From positions 95,942 to 159,941 of the forward strand of contig NZ_FNAD01000015.1 in the NCBI RefSeq assembly GCF_900101745.1: 64,000 bases of DNA, written 5' to 3'. Source of the stretch: Glycomyces harbinensis (GTDB lineage Bacteria; Actinomycetota; Actinomycetes; Mycobacteriales; Micromonosporaceae). A program made the position numbers and the translations under genes. Positions 59,171-64,000 of this stretch are shown here, piece after piece. How positions within the stretch are numbered: position 1 is the first letter of the stretch; each line of letters begins with the position of its first letter. The notes beneath the pieces are model-generated. The model saw only the letters and a list, made by a program, of their open reading frames with translations, did no database searches and was not told where the DNA came from.

Positions 59171-60373
59171 TCAGCGTTGGGCCGCGAGCCAGGCGGCCGG
59201 GTCGGCGCCGATGCGGTCGATCACGCTCGCGGCGGCGCCGATCGCGGCCGCGTCCGGGCCGAGCGTCGCGGGCCGCACCGTGATCGGCGCCCACGCGGCC
59301 GACAGCACCCGCTGGTTCACCTCGGCCTGCACGCCCGAGATGAGCCACGAGGAGAGCAGCGCGAAGCTCCCTCCCAACAGGACGGTGTCGATGTCGAGGA
59401 GGTTGAGCACGTTGGCGAGCGCGACCCCGAGCGCGTGCGCCGCGGTCTCCAGGGCCGCCAGGGTCTCGGGCCGGCCAGCGTCGGCCCAGGCGGAGATCGC
59501 CGCGTCCGGCGTGGTCCCCTCCGGCAGGGTCTCGCCGCCGAGGATCGCGGCGAGGCTCGCATAGGTCTGGAGGCAGCCCCTTGCGCCGCAACGGCACGGC
59601 TTGCCCTCGGGGTCGACCGTGACGTGCCCGAGTTCGCCGCCCCAGCCGTGCGAGCCGCGCAGCGGGCGCCCGTCGAGGATGATCCCGGCGCCGATGTCGA
59701 GACTGCCCGAGACGTAGACGAAGTGGTCGAGCACGCCGTCGGTGTGCGACCGGGCGGCGCGCAGCTCGCCCCGGGCGGCGAGGTTCGCCTCGTTGTCGAC
59801 GGCGCAGGCGAGGCCGAGGTGGCCGATCCGCTCTTCGAGCAGCGCCCCCGCGTCCACCGAGCGCCAGCCGAGCGCGGGCGCGGTGCGCACGATCCCGCCG
59901 TCCGTGGGGCCCGGCACGGCGAGCGTCGCGGAGATGACCGTGAGGCCTTCGCGCGTGGCGGCTTCGACGGCCTCGGTCGCCATGCGGCCCAAGCGGTCGA
60001 GCACGGCCGGGGCCTCGGGGTCGGTGAACGGCGCGAACGCCAGGTGACGCACCGAGCCGGTGAGGTCGACGACGCACGCGGCCAGGCCGTCCGTGCGGAT
60101 GTCCAGCCCCAGCCCGGCCGGGCCGGAGCGCGAGAGCTGCAACCCCATGCGGGGCCGGCCCGCCCGCCCGTCCGAGGTCGCGCCCGTCTCGGTGACGAGC
60201 CGCCCGGCGATGAGCTCCTCCACGATCCGCGTGATCGTGGGCCGCGTCAGCCCGGTCGCGGACGCGAGTTCGGTGCGGGACATCGAACCCGGGGCGGCGA
60301 GGAGGCGCCGCAGCACCAGTTCGAGGTTGAGCGCGCGCAACCGCTCCTGCCTGGCGGGATCGTCGGCTCTCAT
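59171..60373 (-). CDS. ROK-family transcriptional repressor
   Basis: The ATG at 60373 gives 400 aa. N-terminal winged HTH (SMSRTELASATGLTRPTITRIVEELIAGRLVTE), then a ROK sugar-kinase-like domain with the DIGAG motif and the zinc site CRCGARGCLQTYAS. Xylose/cellobiose-type repressors look like this. It is last in an operon of sugar-metabolism genes, and its start overlaps a 16-codon open frame that is itself coupled to the gene before. Confidence 0.92.
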   Translation of the reverse strand: MRADDPARQERLRALNLELVLRRLLAAPGSMSRTELASATGLTRPTITRIVEELIAGRLVTETGATSDGRAGRPRMGLQLSRSGPAGLGLDIRTDGLAACVVDLTGSVRHLAFAPFTDPEAPAVLDRLGRMATEAVEAATREGLTVISATLAVPGPTDGGIVRTAPALGWRSVDAGALLEERIGHLGLACAVDNEANLAARGELRAARSHTDGVLDHFVYVSGSLDIGAGIILDGRPLRGSHGWGGELGHVTVDPEGKPCRCGARGCLQTYASLAAILGGETLPEGTTPDAAISAWADAGRPETLAALETAAHALGVALANVLNLLDIDTVLLGGSFALLSSWLISGVQAEVNQRVLSAAWAPITVRPATLGPDAAAIGAAASVIDRIGADPAAWLAAQR

Positions 60374-60420
60374 GCCGACCGCGCTTGCTCGATGAGCGAG
60401 TTCGGGACGAATCCGCTCAT
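60370..60420 (-). CDS. 16-codon mini-ORF linking DUF6807 and ROK genes
   Basis: Encodes MSGFVPNSLIEQARSA. Its ATG overlaps the stop of the DUF6807 gene, and its stop overlaps the ATG of the ROK gene, both as ATGA. It may exist only to carry terminating ribosomes on to the repressor start (translational relay). No promoter of its own. Confidence 0.35.
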   Translation of the reverse strand: MSGFVPNSLIEQARSA

Positions 60421-61316
60421 GCCGGTCGCGCCGCGTCCGCGAGCGCGGCGGCCGCGTCCTCGCCGAGGTTTCCGTCTGCCACGACAGCGAGGATATGCCG
60501 GGTGATCCGGGCACCGGCCTCCAGCACCAGTGGACGGTCCCATGTGAGCGAGGAGCCGACCCCGAGATAGTCGCGGGCGCGCACGAACCACCGGTCCGCG
60601 GCGGTCGTCGCGTCGGCGGCCAGGAACAGCATCGTCCACTCGCGACCATCCCGGTTCCGGCCGGAGACGGCGACCCAGGGCGCGGTGGTGCCGTTGACGG
60701 CGCGCTCGCCGGACCCGCCCGGGCTGAGCACCCGCACCTGCTCGGTGGCGGCCGGGCCGCGCCAGAAGAACCCGCCGTACCCGGCGCCGACGCGCCCGAG
60801 CGCGGCCGGGCTGCGGATCGTCAGCGGACGGTCCGTCGCATTCGTCAACCGGGTCTCGACGCCGAGGATCCAGGCGGTGCCGTTCAAAGGGGCGCAGTCG
60901 ATCGAGCGGCGCTCGCGCAGCAGCGCGGCCCCGTCCGCGTCGACCCACTGGAGCGTGTGCGCCAGCGCCGAGTCGGTGTGCCGCAGCCAGCGCCGGTGCC
61001 GTTGGGCGCCATGGTCGTCGAGCCAGGCGGGGCCGTGCCCGGCGACGAAGGTGCGCCCGCCCCAGAAGTTGCGGCCGCCGATGTCGGGCGCGGCGATCGA
61101 GATGCCGAGCTGGTGGGTGTGCGAATGCGGCCGCGCGTCGGTCACGAGGCACCCGGCGAGCGTGCGCACGGGGTGGAGGAACGGCCGCGGCGCGGTCGAG
61201 GCCGGCAGCTGCGACCGCCACACGTAGCTCGCCACCTCGCGCCCGTCGACCTGCAGGCGGACGGCGTCGGGCGGCCGGTCGGCGACCATCGACCGAGTCG
61301 TGCCGGAGTGCTCCAT
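60417..61316 (-). CDS. DUF6807 (PmoA-like) protein, copy 2
   Basis: The ATG at 61316 has TTTGGAGG just upstream and gives 299 aa; ATG 61361 (314 aa) is an alternative 3 nt after the preceding stop. Contains SYVWRSQLPASTAPRPFLHPVRTLAG, HTHQLGISIAAPDIGGRNFWGG and GYGGFFWR, all shared with the copy at 61365. The fold is a galactose-mutarotase-like beta-sandwich. Found in sugar-utilisation operons; the activity is unproven. Confidence 0.85.
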   Translation of the reverse strand: MEHSGTTRSMVADRPPDAVRLQVDGREVASYVWRSQLPASTAPRPFLHPVRTLAGCLVTDARPHSHTHQLGISIAAPDIGGRNFWGGRTFVAGHGPAWLDDHGAQRHRRWLRHTDSALAHTLQWVDADGAALLRERRSIDCAPLNGTAWILGVETRLTNATDRPLTIRSPAALGRVGAGYGGFFWRGPAATEQVRVLSPGGSGERAVNGTTAPWVAVSGRNRDGREWTMLFLAADATTAADRWFVRARDYLGVGSSLTWDRPLVLEAGARITRHILAVVADGNLGEDAAAALADAARPA

Positions 61317-61364
61317 TGCGCCTCCAAATCCGCGGCTCGCCAGTGTCCCAGTGCGCGCCATCGT

Positions 61365-62252
61365 CTACGCCTCGCGGGGTGCGGGGCTCGCGGCGACGGT
61401 CTCGACCAGGGCTTCCACTGCCCCCGCGTCGAGGGCGCCGTCCGCGATCACAGTGATGATACGACGCCGGGGGCCCTCGCCGGGAAGGGCTTTCAAGGGC
61501 TGGGACCAGGCGAGCGACGGGCCGACGCCGACGTAGTCGCCGCCGCGCACGAACCACGGCTCGTCCGGTCCCGCCTCGGGGACGAACACGAGCGTCCACG
61601 GGTCGGGGCCCTTGGCGCTCAAGGCGAGCCAGGCGGCGCAGGCCCCGTGGAGGCGGTCCTCGCCCGCGACGCCGGGGCCGAGGATGCGGACGCTGCGCAG
61701 GCCGCGCCGGGCCCGCCAGAAGAACCCGCCGTATCCGGCGCCCGTGCGGCCCTTCGCTCCCGGGCTGGAGATGACGAGCGGATCGGCGGTGAGGTTCTGG
61801 AGCGAATAGCGGAAGTCCAGGGCCCAGGCGCGGTCGTCGACCGGGCGCGCGGCGATGCGGCGGCGCTCGCGCATGATCGCGGTCCCGTCGATGCGGGTCC
61901 AGCGCAGCTCGTGCGCGAGCACCGCGTCGGTGCGGGCCTCCCACCGGTGGTGGCGCTGCACGCCGTGGTTGGGCAGCGGCACCGATCCCCTGCCGCGCAC
62001 ATAGGTGCGCCCGCCCCAGAAGTTCGCGCCGCCCACGTCGGGCACGGCGACGCTCGCGCCGAGGTGGTGCAGGTGGTCGGGCGGCATCGCCTCGGTCACC
62101 CCGATACCCGAGAGCGTGCGCACCGGATGCAGGAAAGGCCTGGGCGACAACGTGTTCGGCACGTGGGGCCGCCACACGTACTCGGCGACGGCACGGCCGC
62201 CGAGCCGCAGTTCATGCGTCTGCACCAGGGTGAGCGGGTCATTCATAGTCAC
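61365..62252 (-). CDS. DUF6807 (PmoA-like) protein, copy 1
   Basis: 295 aa from GTG 62252 (or 293 from ATG 62246). Motifs EYVWRPHVPNTLSPRPFLHPVRTLSG, HLHHLGASVAVPDVGGANFWGGRTYV and GYGGFFWRARR match copy 2, so the pair arose by tandem duplication and then diverged. The start overlaps the end of the GH43 gene. Conserved histidines might bind a sugar or metal. Confidence 0.85.
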   Translation of the reverse strand: MTMNDPLTLVQTHELRLGGRAVAEYVWRPHVPNTLSPRPFLHPVRTLSGIGVTEAMPPDHLHHLGASVAVPDVGGANFWGGRTYVRGRGSVPLPNHGVQRHHRWEARTDAVLAHELRWTRIDGTAIMRERRRIAARPVDDRAWALDFRYSLQNLTADPLVISSPGAKGRTGAGYGGFFWRARRGLRSVRILGPGVAGEDRLHGACAAWLALSAKGPDPWTLVFVPEAGPDEPWFVRGGDYVGVGPSLAWSQPLKALPGEGPRRRIITVIADGALDAGAVEALVETVAASPAPREA

Positions 62253-63744
62253 CGGCGCGGCCCTCGGTGACGCGCAGCGGGCCGAACGCGGCGGCGCCCG
62301 AGGCCAGGGCCTGCGACGTGGTCGCGAAGAGGCCGAGCGCGGCGCCCACCCAGCGGCCCTCGGTGGCCTGGAAGACCGGGCCGACCTGGCGCGGGACGGC
62401 CCCGGCGAGGAACCGGCAGCGTCCGCCCGCGTCGACGTCCACGCCGATCCGCTCGGTGTCCCCGGCGGGTTCGCGGACGAGTTCCACGGCGACGTCGTCC
62501 TCGAAGACCCGGTAGACGAGGTCGAAGCCGTCCTCGTTGCGCTCCAGTCCGATCCACGCGAAGGTGTCGCCGACGACGGCCAGTCCCGCCCGCGCGCCCG
62601 GCTCGGCGTCGAGGCGCAGTTCCGTCCGGGCCTGGAACCGCTCGGCGGGCAGGCGCTGCCCCAGGAGGTTCGGCAGGAACCGCAGGTCGTCGCCGCCGGG
62701 GACGCAGGCGAGGCGCAGGCCGTCGTGCGCGGTGCCCCAACGGGGTTCGGGGTTGGCCTGCCAGGCCCACTGCGGGCCGATGCCGGTGGCGAAGTCGTCC
62801 GAGGCGTCCGGTGCGGTCAGCGGCCCGGCGCCGGAGGGTTTGGCGTGCGACGCGACGGGTTCGCCGTCGTCGCCGATCACGGGCCAGCCGTCCTCGCCCC
62901 AGCGCATCGGCTGGAGGTGCACGACGCGACCGTACGGGCCCTTGTCCTGGAAGTGCAGGAACCAGTCCGAGCCGTCGGCGTCCGCGACCCACGAGCCCTG
63001 GTGGGGGCCGTTGACGTCGCTGCCGCCCTGTTCGAGGACGATGCGGTCCTCGTAGGGCCCGAAGGGATCGCGGGAGCGGAACGCCGACTGCCAGCCTTCG
63101 GCGACGCCGCCGGCGGGCGCGAAGATCCAGTACCACTCGCCGCGCTGGTAGAACTTGGGGCCTTCGAGGGTCCGGTAGCCGGGGAGGCCGTCGCCGTCGA
63201 TGACGACAACGCCTTCGTCCAGGAGTTCGGTCGCGTCGGGGCTCATGCGGTGCACGGTGAGCCGGTTGTTGATCCCGGCGCGGCTCTTGGCCCACCCGTG
63301 CACGAGGTAGGCGCTGCCGTCGTCCGCCCACAGGGGACATGGATCGATGAGCCCCTTGCCGGCCTTCAGAACCCGAGGACGCGTCCAAGGTCCGGCCGGG
63401 TCCTCGGCGGAGGTGACGAACAGGCCCCGGTCGGGGTCGGGGTACACGATCCGGAAGCGCCCGTCGTGATGGCGCAGAGCCGGGGCCCACACGCCGCCGC
63501 CGCGCTGCGGGGTCGAGAAGTCGGCCTCGGGTTCGAGCCGGGTGAGGGCGTGGCCGATGATCGTCCAGTTCACCAGGTCGCGGCTGTGCAGGACCGGCAG
63601 GCCCGGCACCCGGTGGAAGCTCGACGCGGTCATGTAGAAGTCGTCGCCGACCCTGACGGCGTCGGGGTCGGACCAGTCCGCGTGCAGGACGGGGTTGCGG
63701 TAGGTGCCGTCGCCGTTGTCGGCGGACCAGTGCAGCTGCTTCAA
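62239..63744 (-). CDS. Glycoside hydrolase family 43 (beta-xylosidase/arabinofuranosidase-like)
   Basis: A TTG start at 63744 gives 501 aa without a signal peptide, so it acts intracellularly on imported oligosaccharides. Five-bladed propeller with general base D26 (WSDPDAVRVGDDFYM), pKa-modulating D134 (GLIDPCPLW) and general acid E194 (RTLEGPKFY); the C-terminal half (about 310-500) is a GH43_C2-like beta-sandwich with SDDFATGIGPQWAWQANP. It follows the ABC sugar permease by 13 nt. Confidence 0.92.
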   Translation of the reverse strand: MKQLHWSADNGDGTYRNPVLHADWSDPDAVRVGDDFYMTASSFHRVPGLPVLHSRDLVNWTIIGHALTRLEPEADFSTPQRGGGVWAPALRHHDGRFRIVYPDPDRGLFVTSAEDPAGPWTRPRVLKAGKGLIDPCPLWADDGSAYLVHGWAKSRAGINNRLTVHRMSPDATELLDEGVVVIDGDGLPGYRTLEGPKFYQRGEWYWIFAPAGGVAEGWQSAFRSRDPFGPYEDRIVLEQGGSDVNGPHQGSWVADADGSDWFLHFQDKGPYGRVVHLQPMRWGEDGWPVIGDDGEPVASHAKPSGAGPLTAPDASDDFATGIGPQWAWQANPEPRWGTAHDGLRLACVPGGDDLRFLPNLLGQRLPAERFQARTELRLDAEPGARAGLAVVGDTFAWIGLERNEDGFDLVYRVFEDDVAVELVREPAGDTERIGVDVDAGGRCRFLAGAVPRQVGPVFQATEGRWVGAALGLFATTSQALASGAAAFGPLRVTEGRAGDYE

Positions 63745-63757
63745 GGCGTTCCGTTCG

Positions 63758-64000
63758 TTATTTGAGGCCGGTGGTGGCGATGCCCTTGACGAGGTACTTC
63801 TGTCCCGCGATGAAGAAGCCGATGATCGGCGCGAGCGACAAGACCGACATGGCGAACATCGGCCCCCACGCGGACTGGCCCTCGGAGTCCACGAACTGCC
63901 TGAGCGCCAAGGGGACCGTGTACAGCTCGGGATCGGTCAGGTACAGGAGCGGGCCGAAGAACTCGTTCCACACCGAGATGAACGTGAAGATCGCGGTGGT
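63758..64000 (-). CDS. Carbohydrate ABC permease (MalG/UgpE-like), C-terminal part
   Basis: Only the last 80 codons are in the window; the frame is open to the right edge. IFTFISVWNEFFGPLLYL is the conserved region after the EAA loop of MalG-type permeases, and the last membrane helix ends GFFIAGQKYLVKGIATTGLK, the family's normal C-terminus. Together with the GH43 gene it indicates uptake of xylo- or arabino-oligosaccharides. Confidence 0.92.
   Translation of the reverse strand, partial: TTAIFTFISVWNEFFGPLLYLTDPELYTVPLALRQFVDSEGQSAWGPMFAMSVLSLAPIIGFFIAGQKYLVKGIATTGLK

Noticed and set aside
1..64000. CRISPR arrays, tRNA/rRNA genes, insertion sequences, integrases and prophage genes
   Set aside because: I found no regularly spaced short repeats, no tRNA-like cloverleaf, no rRNA-like stretch and no transposase or integrase frame.

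Overview
The window is about 70% G+C with dense, overlapping genes, strong G/C at third codon positions and GTG/TTG starts. AfsR-like, ECF-sigma, WXG100, DUF6807 and NB-ARC/TPR families all point to a filamentous or related high-GC actinomycete (a Glycomyces-, Micromonospora- or Streptomyces-like relative; the genus cannot be fixed from the sequence). I see no rRNA, tRNA, CRISPR array, insertion sequence or phage module.

Left part (1-13,096): the 3' end of an AfsR/SARP-type NB-ARC/TPR regulator is followed by what I read as a circular-bacteriocin biosynthetic cluster. Three tandem precursor genes (2680, 3144, 4070) encode 88-89 aa peptides with a hydrophobic leader and a core resembling the circularin A/uberolysin family. 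Each has its own copy of a conserved upstream element, and the first two are followed by stem-loops. The third precursor leads into a SpoIIM/DUF95 membrane protein, two further multi-pass membrane proteins and an ABC ATPase, the usual maturation/export set. A second ABC ATPase/permease pair and a lipoprotein/MacA/MacB-type efflux cassette follow.

Middle (13,100-25,450): a LysR regulator diverges from an MFS exporter. Then come a GH15 glucoamylase-like enzyme, an SRPBCC protein, an ECF sigma factor with its DGPF/YCII partner, a DesK-type two-component system divergent from a second DrrAB-like ABC pair, and a large WXG100-type secreted protein with an unknown partner.

25,459-36,665: an Hsp70/beta-propeller fusion whose N-terminal part has foreign codon use, two membrane proteins that share an identical 18-bp upstream element, and a tightly overlapping four-gene operon (two unknown proteins, a TPR protein and a CHAT cysteine protease) preceded by a perfect 18-bp inverted repeat. 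This operon is a candidate signalling/conflict system.

36,849-59,014: small metabolic genes (DinB-like, a LuxR-hemerythrin fusion, an aldo/keto reductase, a TIGR03086-like protein) precede a large acyl-CoA catabolic locus. It holds an alcohol dehydrogenase, SDRs, MaoC hydratase, thiolase, acyl-CoA dehydrogenases, acyl-CoA ligase, thioesterase, a kinase-like phosphotransferase and a complete Liv-type ABC importer. Four copies of a TetR-type palindrome, around ATACCGACCGGACGGTAT, lie in front of its transcription units, and a TetR gene sits inside one of them. A degenerate array of ~184-bp repeats is inserted between livF and livH.

Right edge (59,171-64,000): a ROK regulator, two DUF6807 proteins, a GH43 beta-xylosidase-like enzyme and the end of a sugar ABC permease form a plant-polysaccharide utilisation operon read leftward.
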